Part shown: piece after piece, positions 34,904-43,624 of the stretch
How positions within the stretch are numbered: position 1 is the first letter of the stretch
Layout: every line of letters begins with the position of its first letter
Notes under the pieces: model-generated
Told to the model about the DNA's origin: nothing
Databases searched by the model: none
The model's input: only the letters and a program-made list of their open reading frames with translations
Made by a program: the position numbers and the translations under genes
Origin: Oceanobacillus salinisoli
GTDB lineage: Bacteria; Bacillota; Bacilli; Bacillales; Amphibacillaceae
DNA length: 64,000 nucleotides
Reading direction: 5' to 3'
Assembly: GCF_009733865.1 (NCBI RefSeq)
Contig: NZ_WOFB01000012.1
Span: 62,001 to 126,000 of the forward strand

Positions 34904-37138
34904 ATGACCAGTGTTGCCATAACCCAAACGGAATTAACGGAAATGATAGAAGAGGTGTCCAAAGGATTATCCATCAACATCGATTCATACATAGACAAAG
35001 CATCAACCTATATCAATGACGATATGGATATCGATAAAAAGCTCGATTATTTAATTAAGGTTGCATTGGACCATATTGATGAAGCAGGCCCAGATTGGAC
35101 ATATGCAGCTGCGAGAATGTATTTACAAAAACTGTATCGTCAGGCTGCTGAGAATCGGGGATATGACTTTGAAGTGCAGCATTATGGTTCATTTTATAGG
35201 TTGATCCAAGAGTTAACAGAAAAAGGGATCTATTCGTCCCATCTTTTAAACAAATATACAGAAGAGGAAATTAGCTATTTTGGAACAATAATACAGCCGG
35301 AAAGGGATTTGCAATTTACGTATTTAGGCATACATACTTTAGCGACCCGATATTTGGCAACCGATTTTGAGAAAAACACGTATGAACTGCCACAGGAGCG
35401 CTGGATGGTCATTGCCATGTATTTGATGCAAAATGAAAATGAGAAACAGCGTACGAAATTAGTGGAAGAAGCATATTGGGCATTAAGCAACCTGTACATG
35501 ACCGTTGCCACACCGACGTTGGCAAACGCCGGGAAAACCCATGGCCAGCTCTCCAGCTGCTTTATTGATACCGTGGATGATAGCCTGCAGTCGATTTATG
35601 ACAGTAATACAGATATTGCCAATCTATCAAAAAACGGTGGCGGTATTGGTGTCTACATGGGGAAAGTGCGTGCAAGAGGCAGTGATATTAAAGGATTTAA
35701 AGGGATGTCCAGTGGTGTTGTTCCGTGGATTAAACAGTTAAATAATACGGCAGTCAGTGTTGATCAATTAGGTACGAGAAAAGGTGCCATTGCTGTTTAT
35801 TTGGATGTATGGCACCGGGATATTGAGGCGTTTCTGGACTTGAAATTAAATAATGGTGATGATCGAATGCGTGCCCATGATATTTTCACAGGTGTATGCC
35901 TTCCAGATTATTTTATGGAGCAGGTAGAAAAACGCGGTGACTGGTATTTGTTTGACCCGCATGAAGTTCGCCAGGTGATGGGGTATTCGTTGGAGGATTA
36001 TTTTGATGAAGAAAAGGGCAGTGGCAGCTTCAGGGAAAAATACCAGGAATGTATAGAAGCGAATCTTACATCAACAAAGAGAGTGCCGGCCATTGAAATC
36101 ATGAAACGGATTATGAAATCACAGCTCGAATCCGGAACTCCGTTTATGTTTTACCGGGATGAGGTAAACCGAACAAATACGAATCAGCATGCAGGTATTA
36201 TTTACTGCTCTAATTTATGTACGGAAATTACACAAAATCAGTCGCCAACCGAATTAATAGAAGAATTTGTGGAAGCGGAGCAGACGATTGTGAAAAAATA
36301 CAAGGCAGGAGATTATGTCGTTTGTAATCTGAGCTCCATTAATCTTGGAAAGGCTGTTGTGGATGGTGTGCTCTCACGTCTTATTCCTATACAGGTTCGC
36401 ATGCTGGATAATGTGATTGACATTAATACCCTGCCAATTAAACAGGCGGAGCTGACAAATAAAAAATATCGTGCAATCGGTCTTGGAACGTTTGGCTGGC
36501 ATCATTTACTGGCGGTAAAAGGAATGAAATGGGAAACAGAAGAAGCCGTTCAATATGCAGATCAATTATATGAAAAAATCGCCTATTTAACGATTAAAAG
36601 CAGTATGGAATTAAGTGAAGAAAAAGGGCATTATCCGATGTTTAACGGTAGTAAATGGAGTACGGGAATGTATTTTGAAGAAAAGGAATATACCGATGAA
36701 AAGTGGACTGCTTTAAAGGAAGAGGTAAAGGAAAAAGGCATGCGCAATGCTTACCTTATGGCGGTGGCACCGAATTCGACTACAGCTATGATTGCAGGAT
36801 CGACCGCGAGTATTGATCCAATTTTCAAGCCGTTTTACTATGAGGAAAAAAAGGATTTTAAAATTCCAGTAACTGCACCAAATATAGACCACCATACGTA
36901 TGATATTTATCGTCGTTCCGCATATATTGTTGATCAGCGCTGGTCGGTTAGGCAAAATGCTGCAAGGCAGAAACATATTGACCAAAGCATATCATTTAAT
37001 TTTTACGTACCAAATACGATTCGTGCGTCTGTATTGTTAGATTTACATCTGCAAGCATGGCGTGAAGGTTTGAAAACAACTTATTATGTTCGTTCTACTT
37101 CTAACGATGTGGAAGAATGTGAGTGGTGTCAAAGTTGA
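34904..37138 (+). CDS. nrdE: Class I ribonucleoside-diphosphate reductase, alpha subunit
   Basis: A 744-residue catalytic subunit that reduces ribonucleotides. Active-site residues are visible: Cys in QLSSCFID, Cys and Glu in SNLCTEI, Cys in VVCNLSSINL, the tyrosine pair in LKTTYYVRS and the C-terminal relay cysteines in ECEWCQS. The N-terminus resembles the second half of an ATP-cone (DWTYAAARMYLQKLY) but the VxKRDG start is missing, so activity control by ATP/dATP there is doubtful. RBS AAGGAGGAATTACGT precedes ATG 34904. NrdI and the beta subunit follow in overlapping frames. The alpha sequence has NrdA-like features; nrdE is used because of the NrdI neighbour. Confidence 0.93.
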   Translation: MTSVAITQTELTEMIEEVSKGLSINIDSYIDKASTYINDDMDIDKKLDYLIKVALDHIDEAGPDWTYAAARMYLQKLYRQAAENRGYDFEVQHYGSFYRLIQELTEKGIYSSHLLNKYTEEEISYFGTIIQPERDLQFTYLGIHTLATRYLATDFEKNTYELPQERWMVIAMYLMQNENEKQRTKLVEEAYWALSNLYMTVATPTLANAGKTHGQLSSCFIDTVDDSLQSIYDSNTDIANLSKNGGGIGVYMGKVRARGSDIKGFKGMSSGVVPWIKQLNNTAVSVDQLGTRKGAIAVYLDVWHRDIEAFLDLKLNNGDDRMRAHDIFTGVCLPDYFMEQVEKRGDWYLFDPHEVRQVMGYSLEDYFDEEKGSGSFREKYQECIEANLTSTKRVPAIEIMKRIMKSQLESGTPFMFYRDEVNRTNTNQHAGIIYCSNLCTEITQNQSPTELIEEFVEAEQTIVKKYKAGDYVVCNLSSINLGKAVVDGVLSRLIPIQVRMLDNVIDINTLPIKQAELTNKKYRAIGLGTFGWHHLLAVKGMKWETEEAVQYADQLYEKIAYLTIKSSMELSEEKGHYPMFNGSKWSTGMYFEEKEYTDEKWTALKEEVKEKGMRNAYLMAVAPNSTTAMIAGSTASIDPIFKPFYYEEKKDFKIPVTAPNIDHHTYDIYRRSAYIVDQRWSVRQNAARQKHIDQSISFNFYVPNTIRASVLLDLHLQAWREGLKTTYYVRSTSNDVEECEWCQS

Positions 37139-37569
37139 AATCAGTTATTGCGTATTTATCATATAGCGGCAATACGAAAGAAGTGGCAGAGTTCATAGAA
37201 GAAAAATTAATATATGAAGGTGTAAAAGTCGATATACATCGCATTGGTATTGATATGCCAATCCATCCCGAGGAATATGACTATGTTTTTCTAGGAACGT
37301 TCACATGGGATAGGGGAAGTACACCAGATGAGGTGAAGGATTTCGTTCTGGAAATTGGCTATAAACCGGATAATATGGCTGTGTTTGGAACAGGAGATAC
37401 ACAGTTTGGCGGGGATGAGTTGTTTTGCAGAGCCGTTGATAAACTTGTCCATTTTTACAATAGCCAATGGCCGGGGTTAAAAGTGGAACAATCCCCACGA
37501 GGGAGTCAGGAAGCAATGATTGGAAAATGGGTGGAAGGAGTGCTGCAGGATGCAAAAAGTTATGCTTAA
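37135..37569 (+). CDS. nrdI: NrdI-type flavodoxin
   Basis: A 144-residue flavodoxin-like protein with the FMN loop AYLSYSGNTKEVAEF at the N-terminus, LGTFTWDRGSTPDEV and FGTGDTQFGGDEL as in NrdI. NrdI supplies an oxidant that builds the Mn(III)2-tyrosyl radical of class Ib beta subunits. The frame allows GTG 37123; TTG 37135 overlaps the alpha stop (TTGA) and starts MKSVIAYLSYSG, so coupling is likely. Either start leaves the domain intact. Confidence 0.88.
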   Translation: MKSVIAYLSYSGNTKEVAEFIEEKLIYEGVKVDIHRIGIDMPIHPEEYDYVFLGTFTWDRGSTPDEVKDFVLEIGYKPDNMAVFGTGDTQFGGDELFCRAVDKLVHFYNSQWPGLKVEQSPRGSQEAMIGKWVEGVLQDAKSYA

Positions 37570-38593
37570 AAAAGCGAAAACATTAGAACCATTAAACCCG
37601 AATAAGTCTACTGCATTATTCGGTGGTCAATCGAGTGGAATATTAAATTGGAATGATATTGCTTATCCGCATTGGTATAAAATGTATAAGCGTCTTGTCG
37701 GCAATTATTGGCAGGCAGATGAAGTGAATATGTCGAACGATGTCAAAGGATTTCCGCAACTAACGGAAGAGGAGCAGGAAGCCTATTTAAAGATAATCGG
37801 TTTACTATCTACATTAGATGCACCACAAACAAGAACAGCATTGCTCCTTTCCTTATATGCGACAGACCCTGCTGTTCAATCGATTATGGCCGTCATTGCC
37901 CAGCAGGAGGCCGTTCATAATGAAAGTTATTCCTATGTATTATCATCTGTCGTATCCCTGGAAGACCAAAAACGGGCATTTGAGCTCGGAAGAAAGGATC
38001 CGGTCCTGCTAAAGCGAAATGAGAGTTTGATGGCACAGTATAATGCTTTTGTGGAAGAGCCAACCATCGAGAACATTTTAAAAACACTCGTTTATACATC
38101 ATTGCTTGAAGGAATGTTTTTCTATTCCGGTTTTGCTTTCTTTTATCATTTGGCAAGAGATAATAAAATGGTCGGCACGTCGACAATGATAAGCTATATT
38201 AATCGGGATGAGCTAGAGCATGGCCGATTTATTGCGGAATTATTTCGAGCAGCATTAGCAGAAAATCCGGAATACAATAATGAAGATTTTACCAATTGGG
38301 TTTATACTCATTTTCAGGAATCGGCTGAACTGGAAATCGAATGGTCTAACTATGTATTAAAAGATGTGGAAGGTCTTGATTTAGACGAGATGGCCGGATA
38401 TATTAAATACCGGGCAAATAAGATGCTTCGAATGATGGGACTAAGCGAATTGTACCCAGAGCATACAGATAACCCAATGAAATGGATTCGTGCCTATGCA
38501 GATAATTTTGACGGAACGAAGACCGACTTTTTTGAACAGAAATCAAGACAATATACGAAAACAAGTGATCTGAATGGGTTTGATGATTTGTAA
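37550..38593 (+). CDS. nrdF: Class I ribonucleotide reductase, beta subunit
   Basis: A 347-residue di-metal radical subunit. The ligand set is complete: Asp in LLSTLDAPQ, Glu and His in QQEAVHNESY, Glu in LLEGMFFYSG, and Glu with His in NRDELEHGRF. The radical Tyr is present in the EAVHNESY motif at the standard four-residue spacing after His, so this is not an R2 variant lacking the radical tyrosine. ATG 37550 is preceded by AAGGAG nine bases away; the open frame begins earlier in the nrdI gene. With NrdI next to it a class Ib Mn cofactor is expected. Confidence 0.94.
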   Translation: MQKVMLKKAKTLEPLNPNKSTALFGGQSSGILNWNDIAYPHWYKMYKRLVGNYWQADEVNMSNDVKGFPQLTEEEQEAYLKIIGLLSTLDAPQTRTALLLSLYATDPAVQSIMAVIAQQEAVHNESYSYVLSSVVSLEDQKRAFELGRKDPVLLKRNESLMAQYNAFVEEPTIENILKTLVYTSLLEGMFFYSGFAFFYHLARDNKMVGTSTMISYINRDELEHGRFIAELFRAALAENPEYNNEDFTNWVYTHFQESAELEIEWSNYVLKDVEGLDLDEMAGYIKYRANKMLRMMGLSELYPEHTDNPMKWIRAYADNFDGTKTDFFEQKSRQYTKTSDLNGFDDL

Positions 38594-38614
38594 GAAGTGA
38601 ATGTCAAGTATGTT

Positions 38615-38690
38615 GCGGGAATGAGCAGAGAGAACCTCCCCGAGAAAAGGATCCTACCGGTTTTGCTCATACCCCGCCATTCTTTTTCAT
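38615..38690 (+). terminator. Terminator of the reductase operon
   Basis: GCGGGAATGAGCA pairs with TGCTCATACCCCGC (one bulge), inner GAACC with GGTTTT, followed by CATTCTTTTTC. Confidence 0.75.
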
Positions 38691-38750
38691 AGCATAGTAG
38701 CAGCAATAATAATTTCTTAGTGCTATACTGAAGAAAAGGGGGAGGTTGTT

Positions 38751-38930
38751 ATGTCAGAGAAAGAAGAAGTATTGAAATTAATCAAAGATTTACCGGATGA
38801 CGTATCATTGGAAGAAATGATGCGAGAGTTATATATTTACATAAAGTTTCAACAGGGTGTAAGGGAATTAAATGAAAATAGCACAAGTAAGAATTCGATA
38901 AAAATGGAACTGGGGAAATGGTTCCATTAA
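38751..38930 (+). CDS. Small antitoxin-like protein
   Basis: A 59-residue frame, MSEKEEVLKLIKDLPDDVSL then EEMMRELYIYIKFQQGVREL and ending LGKWFH. The pattern of an LP-D(D/A)xS-LEExM-ExLY helix pair followed by a KW-end is that of short solitary antitoxins seen beside ParE/RelE toxins. RBS GGGGGAGG precedes ATG. No toxin frame follows directly; a MazF-type pair lies 400 bp downstream. Function is inferred from resemblance only. Confidence 0.65.
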   Translation: MSEKEEVLKLIKDLPDDVSLEEMMRELYIYIKFQQGVRELNENSTSKNSIKMELGKWFH

Positions 38931-39333
38931 ATAAGAAATCTGTCCTCACTTTATTGTAGTCCATATATTTAGGTGAAAAAAAACGGAATGAATAAGTTAA
39001 GTAGCATACCATATCGCTGGGATTGGTATGCTATTTATCGTTGATATAGTACTGGTGATGTAAGAGAGCATCAATTTTAGGTTTGTAATTACCACAACAA
39101 TTAACAGATGTTAGTGGGGCTATAGTTGATATGTAATTTACATTGCTAATTAAAACTCTAATTAGGGATTTTTGGGATTTTAGGATAAGCCTAAATATAG
39201 TTAAACGGTTGTGAAGTTATGCACTTAGACTAACTGGCAGATTTGAAATATTAAATCGCTTTTTGATATATGTTTAAAGTAACGTTGGATGATATAATAA
39301 AATAAACTATTCATGGAAGAGGTGACCGATAAC
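38931..39333. other. AT-rich gap before the toxin-antitoxin pair
   Basis: No gene is seen. TGATATAAT at 39290-39298 is an extended -10 promoter for the pair, and AAAGTAACG near it recurs at 39936. Confidence 0.5.
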
Positions 39334-39531
39334 ATGAATACAGCCAAGGAACGTTTACTTAAAATTATCGATGAAATACCTGAGCAAGAAGTGGATAAAA
39401 TTTTAGATTTTGCTGAGTACTTAAAGACTAAACAAGAAAAGAGATTATCTGATGATTTAACAAAGGCAAGTGAAAGCAGTTTGGATTTTTGGGATAATGA
39501 TATCGATGATGAGGTTTGGAATAATGTATAA
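39334..39531 (+). CDS. Antitoxin of a MazF-type pair (DUF2281-like)
   Basis: A 65-residue protein: MNTAKERLLKIIDEIPEQEV then DKILDFAEYLKTKQEKRL, the leucine-rich DUF2281-type start found in many antitoxins, with an acidic tail (DFWDNDIDDEVWNN) suited to blocking a basic toxin. GAGGTG lies before ATG 39334. It overlaps the toxin gene by eight bases, the usual coupling in such modules. Confidence 0.8.
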   Translation: MNTAKERLLKIIDEIPEQEVDKILDFAEYLKTKQEKRLSDDLTKASESSLDFWDNDIDDEVWNNV

Positions 39532-39859
39532 GCAAGGTGACATTGTATTAATACCAATTCCATTTAGTGATTTAACAAATTCAAAACAACGTCCTGTCCT
39601 AGTAATTTCAAGAGATTGTTACAACAAAATGACAGAAGATATCGTTGTTGCAGCCATCACATCAAAATTAAGAAATCTGGATTATTCAGTAATCATTGAT
39701 TCCAAAGATTTAACAGAGGGTGAACTTAAAGTTAGATCAGAAATCAGAGCAGATAAAATATACACACTTTCTAAAGAGATTATCAGGAAAAAATTTGGAC
39801 AAGTTAACATCGAAGTCTTGGACAGTGTTCGGACAAAAGTTAATAATCTAATAAAATAA
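39524..39859 (+). CDS. MazF/PemK-type endoribonuclease toxin
   Basis: A 111-residue protein starting MYKQGDIVLIPIPFSDLTNS, with KQRPVLVIS, the MazF/PemK-fold core in which the Arg-Pro supports catalysis, and IRADKIYTLSKE near residue 75. MazF enzymes cut mRNA at short sequences and are neutralised by the antitoxin made just upstream. The longer frame from 39470 lies in the antitoxin gene and is ignored. Confidence 0.87.
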   Translation: MYKQGDIVLIPIPFSDLTNSKQRPVLVISRDCYNKMTEDIVVAAITSKLRNLDYSVIIDSKDLTEGELKVRSEIRADKIYTLSKEIIRKKFGQVNIEVLDSVRTKVNNLIK

Positions 39860-40014
39860 CTTATGTAAGAGGGCTGGATAACAGTCCTTTTTTATATATG
39901 TGGAATTTTTGAATACATGTTTAAGGTTTCTACTTAAAGTAACGAGGCAATTCTTCATTAAGAGGAATCGCTTCTTGTGCAAAATAGCAGGTTTGTATAG
40001 GAGGTATCAATTTA

Positions 40015-40080
40015 ATGAATGAACAATATAGCCTAAAAGGGGGATTAAAATGGGTAATGATAAAGAAACTCCTGAAATAA
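40015..40080 (+). CDS. Possible 21-codon leader ORF
   Basis: ATG 40015 is preceded by AGGAGGTATCAATTT, a stronger ribosome binding site than that of the next gene, whose start it overlaps out of frame. It may couple or limit translation of the next gene, or be chance. Confidence 0.3.
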   Translation: MNEQYSLKGGLKWVMIKKLLK

Positions 40081-40631
40081 GAAGAGAAAAAATCAGACAA
40101 GAAGAATTAAAAAAACCTTCTAGTAGTATTCATGGGAGCAATCTTGCGGATTTAGTGGGCAGTTTAGGTTGGAAAGGCACTGGAATACTTATTCTCGTAA
40201 TAATTATTGGCGGTATTTATTTTTTATTGAAATTTAATCCACCATTGGAGATTGGTACTATTGCTTCAAGTGAAAATAATAAATCAGTGGTTATTGGTAT
40301 TGGTAACAATGGCTTTCGTGAAATAAAATTATTAGATGTTTCGGAAAATATAAATGAAAAGCCTTTAGAAACAAGATTACAAGTTAGTAATGCGTTACAA
40401 GGTTTTATCATAACGGATGATTATAACAGTGAAGAAGCGAAAGAATATGGTTTTACTAAAATAGCTGAGATAGCTATAAAAACAAGCACTAGATCAGATG
40501 ATGAAACTGCTTCAGAAGATGATGAAATTTATGGGGTTAGTGTCATTCATCATGAAGCAATAAATAATGTTCATATAGAATACAGTCATTTTGGAATGAC
40601 ATTTAATGATACTGTGTATTTAAACAATTAG
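40050..40631 (+). CDS. Hypothetical single-pass membrane protein
   Basis: A 193-residue protein with a charged N-terminal tail (ETPEIRREKIRQEELKKP), one transmembrane segment around 46-62 (GILILVIIIGGIYFLLK) and an outer domain of about 130 residues rich in Ile, Glu and Asn. No family recognised. RBS AAAGGGGGATTAAA precedes ATG 40050. A/T content is higher than in the metabolic genes nearby, which suggests accessory origin. Confidence 0.6.
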   Translation: MGNDKETPEIRREKIRQEELKKPSSSIHGSNLADLVGSLGWKGTGILILVIIIGGIYFLLKFNPPLEIGTIASSENNKSVVIGIGNNGFREIKLLDVSENINEKPLETRLQVSNALQGFIITDDYNSEEAKEYGFTKIAEIAIKTSTRSDDETASEDDEIYGVSVIHHEAINNVHIEYSHFGMTFNDTVYLNN

Positions 40632-40712
40632 TGATATATATAGGAGGTTTTAAAAGACCCTCAGCTATTAAATAACTTATTAAAGTAAAGGTTGTAAAAC
40701 AAAAAATCTTTT

Positions 40713-40862
40713 GTGGGGTTAAATGAAAATTTTAATACCTATTGTTTAGGTTTTGTTATAAATTTATTGTGTTTTTATTTAGATAATGGATATTTAACTA
40801 AAGGTTTGTCAAACAAGGAAGTACTTGAAACTTTAAATATTAAAATAACGTCAATAAATTAA
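40713..40862 (+). CDS. Short frame before the lipoprotein gene (uncertain)
   Basis: GTG 40713 opens 49 codons (hydrophobic LGFVINLLCFYLDNGY, then KEVLETLNIK). It ends just before the lipoprotein's ribosome binding site. No ribosome binding site of its own; possibly a gene remnant. Confidence 0.25.
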   Translation: MGLNENFNTYCLGFVINLLCFYLDNGYLTKGLSNKEVLETLNIKITSIN

Positions 40863-40875
40863 AGGGGGGAGAAAA

Positions 40876-41157
40876 GTGGGAAAAATTGGCTTTCCTGTTT
40901 TATTTGTTTTTATTTTGTTTATCTCTAATGGCTGTAAAAGTGTAAGTCCAAAAATAACCGAAGCAGAAGCAGAATCAATTGTTATTGAACAACACTCTGG
41001 AGATATAGGAGAAGTTAAAATAATCTCAGTGAATCACAAATGGGGTAAGTATATCGTTGAATGGGAAAACTATGATAACTGTGAGAGTGGGATGGAACAT
41101 ATTGATGACCAGAATGGTAAGATAATCAAAAGGAGAAGTGACAATTTTTTAATTTAA
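40876..41157 (+). CDS. Small putative lipoprotein
   Basis: A 93-residue protein starting at GTG with AAAGGGGGGAG before it. A hydrophobic signal ends in FISNGC, a plausible lipobox. The mature part (ITEAEAESIVIEQHSGDIGE, VKIISVNHKWGKYIVEW) resembles the PepSY-like small lipoproteins of Bacillaceae, with an N-terminal helix and a three-stranded sheet. Role unknown. Confidence 0.65.
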   Translation: MGKIGFPVLFVFILFISNGCKSVSPKITEAEAESIVIEQHSGDIGEVKIISVNHKWGKYIVEWENYDNCESGMEHIDDQNGKIIKRRSDNFLI

Positions 41158-41191
41158 AAAGGGTTTAATTCAATATAATAAGGGAACTTTT

Positions 41192-41353
41192 ATGAATAAC
41201 TTTATTCTATATTGGAGGATATTTTTCATAGTAGCGTTAGTAGTACTTTTGTTGATGAACGTTATAAGTCAATTCATCTTTCTTTCATTTCTATCAGGAA
41301 TTATAATCTTTTCTGGAATCCCTTGGCTATATACTAAGATAAAGGAAAAATAG
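41192..41353 (+). CDS. Small two-span membrane protein
   Basis: A 53-residue frame MNNFILYWRIFFIVALVVLL ... SGIIIFSGIPWLYTKIKEK with two hydrophobic segments and a basic end. AAGGGAAC lies eight bases before ATG. It follows the lipoprotein gene by 35 bases and may share its message. Confidence 0.5.
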   Translation: MNNFILYWRIFFIVALVVLLLMNVISQFIFLSFLSGIIIFSGIPWLYTKIKEK

Positions 41354-41416
41354 CATCATATTATTTTTATTAAGTGATGGGATCTTTAGTTCAACAAACG
41401 ATATCATTCAAAGCAA

Positions 41417-41446
41417 AAAACGCTTGGATTTCCAAGCGCTTTACGT
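41417..41446 (-). terminator. Terminator of the amidase gene
   Basis: Read leftward, CGCTTGG pairs with CCAAGCG over four bases, followed by TTTTTTGC. Confidence 0.8.
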
Positions 41447-41551
41447 GTTAAAACAAGTCTTAAAATGGTTGTTAAAGATACTGTAAAACCACGTGCTTTA
41501 AATGTTTCTCCATGGTAAGTGAAACTACTTATCCTCAAAGGGACAGCTTTT

Positions 41552-42655
41552 CTATTGAAAATAATTAACTAAACCATTTGTAATAGACTGGGCTACCTTA
41601 TTTTGATAATCAGCGGTCTTTACAATACTTGTATCATATGGATTCGTAATAAATCCAAGTTCTATTAAAATAGCAGGAGCTGCTGTATTTCGAAGCACGT
41701 GAAAGTTTTCCTGTTCGATGCCGCGATTTCGCAAGGTTACCGTGGATAAGAGCGTATTATGAACATCTTGGGCTAATTCTCTCCCAGCAGTACCGTAATA
41801 ATACGTGTTAATACCTTGAGCGGATAGAATAGGAAATGAATTATAATGTAAACTTATAAATGCGTCCGTTTGTTGTCCATTACTAATACGTGAACGTTCC
41901 TCCAGGGACACATAATAATCTCCTGTTCTGGTCATCGTAACGGTTGCTCCTGCGTTGCTTAGCTGCTGTGCAACTTTATCCGCAGTGGAAGTAATTAAGT
42001 CTTTTTCATAGACTCCACTAAATCCGATTGCTCCTGGATCATTTCCGCCGTGTCCGGGGTCAATCACGATATGATAACCCGCTAATGAACTATTGGTAGA
42101 CGTTGGAGTATTTCCTTCTGTCTCTTCTCCGGTTTTATTAGTACTATCCTCTGCATTATTGTTCGTTGTATCTTTACTTGTTAACCAGGAAGCAATCCAT
42201 CCTGTGTTACCATTTGAAAAAGAGATTTGATGCCAATCTTCCTCTGTTTGAACAAGATTATATGTTTCCCCTGTTGTTACTGATCCGATAATGGAGTAGC
42301 TTTCCCCAGGGCCAGAGCGGATATTTACTCCCTCTGCTGTCACGGTAATCGTTTCCGAGGATAATACAGTCGTATTGGTTTGTTTATGTAGTGGAATGAG
42401 GTAGTGTTTCGCAACCCAGGCCTCTTTTCCGCCATAATACGTTTGAACCCATCCATATTTTTCCTGGAATGTCTTTAATTGATTTCCTTTCGTTAATATT
42501 CCTAATATATCAGCATTTGCTGAAGGACCACTTCTAACATTAAGAACGGTTGTACTAACTTCATAGGTTTGTCCATTTTCTGCGTGTCCTGTTACAGGGA
42601 CGAGTAAAAGTAAGAGTGAGAATCCTAGTGTGATTAAGCTACGTATAGACTTCAT
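41552..42655 (-). CDS. N-acetylmuramoyl-L-alanine amidase with two SH3b domains
   Basis: A 367-residue secreted cell-wall enzyme. Signal peptide MKSIRSLITLGFSLLLLLVP ending VTGHA-EN. Two SH3_3 domains, LNVRSGPSANADILG and VNIRSGPGESYSIIG, lie near residues 28-90 and 98-160 and bind the wall. After a Thr/Asn linker the Amidase_3 domain (about 188-365) shows zinc ligands in DPGHGG, YEKD and SLHYN and the catalytic Glu in LIELGFITN. It cleaves the bond between muramic acid and the stem peptide. RBS AAAGGAGG precedes ATG 42655. Similar to LytC/CwlC-type enzymes; growth, sporulation or germination use cannot be told apart here. Confidence 0.93.
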   Translation of the reverse strand: MKSIRSLITLGFSLLLLLVPVTGHAENGQTYEVSTTVLNVRSGPSANADILGILTKGNQLKTFQEKYGWVQTYYGGKEAWVAKHYLIPLHKQTNTTVLSSETITVTAEGVNIRSGPGESYSIIGSVTTGETYNLVQTEEDWHQISFSNGNTGWIASWLTSKDTTNNNAEDSTNKTGEETEGNTPTSTNSSLAGYHIVIDPGHGGNDPGAIGFSGVYEKDLITSTADKVAQQLSNAGATVTMTRTGDYYVSLEERSRISNGQQTDAFISLHYNSFPILSAQGINTYYYGTAGRELAQDVHNTLLSTVTLRNRGIEQENFHVLRNTAAPAILIELGFITNPYDTSIVKTADYQNKVAQSITNGLVNYFQ

Positions 42656-42737
42656 GGTAGCCTCCTTTGTTGTATGGAATATATTTACTATTAATCTTAT
42701 TATGTAATGAGCTAATAGACAAGTAAAAATTTAATAG

Positions 42738-42785
42738 AAAACTAACACCTTTGCCAAAGAACGTGCGAGGTATTAGTTTTCTCAT
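42738..42785. terminator. Hairpin downstream of the flavodoxin-like gene
   Basis: AAAACTAACACCT pairs with AGGTATTAGTTTT. Symmetric A and T ends; it would end the leftward message from 42842. Confidence 0.7.
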
Positions 42786-42841
42786 GTTTTCGGAGGCTTA
42801 TTAAATAGGATATCTATTTTAATTAATCTAGTAATCTTGTA

Positions 42842-43375
42842 TTATTGCTCCAATAAGACGGAAGCTGCCTTTAGCGCTTTATGGTCATTAATAATTTGTC
42901 CCGGTTTGCTTGCTTTTCCAATGACATAACCCTCAAAGGACATTCCGTAAAACTGACATATATAATTAAACTGCTCAATGAGTGGTAGACCTTTAATCGT
43001 TGGATTATCTCCGCCAACTGCAATGACGTATACTTTCTTTTTCTTTAATTCTTCTCTGAAATGTGGATATTCCTCGTCGCGTAAAATTTGTGACCACCGA
43101 TCAATAAAAATTTTCATCGGTCCCGACATGCTATACCAATAAATGGGGGTGGAGAATACGATAGTATCATGCTCCATCATTTTATTAATCAATTTCTTGT
43201 GATCGTCGTGAACTTCACGAAACCCATTTTCCGTGTGACGTTCATCAATAATCGGCTGGATGAAGTAATCCCTTAAATAAATATGTGTTCCTTTCTCCTT
43301 AGGAACAGCCTGGTAGGTTAAGTATTCCGTATTTCCGTTCACTCTTGTTGACCCATGAATAACCGCTACTTTCAT
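42842..43375 (-). CDS. NAD(P)H-dependent FMN reductase-like flavoprotein
   Basis: A 177-residue flavodoxin-fold protein. The FMN loop is IHGSTRVNGNTEYL at the N-terminus and the isoalloxazine segment STPIYWYSMSGPMKIFIDRW lies near residue 75. It belongs to the NADPH-dependent FMN reductase/WrbA-like iron-sulfur flavoprotein superfamily without the extra cysteines of iron-sulfur flavoproteins. Substrate unknown. RBS GGGAGGATATTAA precedes ATG 43375. Confidence 0.87.
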   Translation of the reverse strand: MKVAVIHGSTRVNGNTEYLTYQAVPKEKGTHIYLRDYFIQPIIDERHTENGFREVHDDHKKLINKMMEHDTIVFSTPIYWYSMSGPMKIFIDRWSQILRDEEYPHFREELKKKKVYVIAVGGDNPTIKGLPLIEQFNYICQFYGMSFEGYVIGKASKPGQIINDHKALKAASVLLEQ

Positions 43376-43624
43376 TTAATATCCTCCCTGAATGTAATGA
43401 TAAAGAAAATAACAGAGAACCCTGAAAATAAACCATATTCTCTGCAGGAATTTAAGTTGATTTAAAGAAAATCCAATCGTGTAATGATGGCAGATATTAA
43501 ATATATATGAAGAGGAACCAAAAACATGTAAATTATTAAAGGCTGTTTTCTAAAAGACTGTTGTTTTTATGAAAATAGCCGAGTGATATAGCTGAGAACA
43601 CTCGTGGCTTTAGTCATGAGAGGT

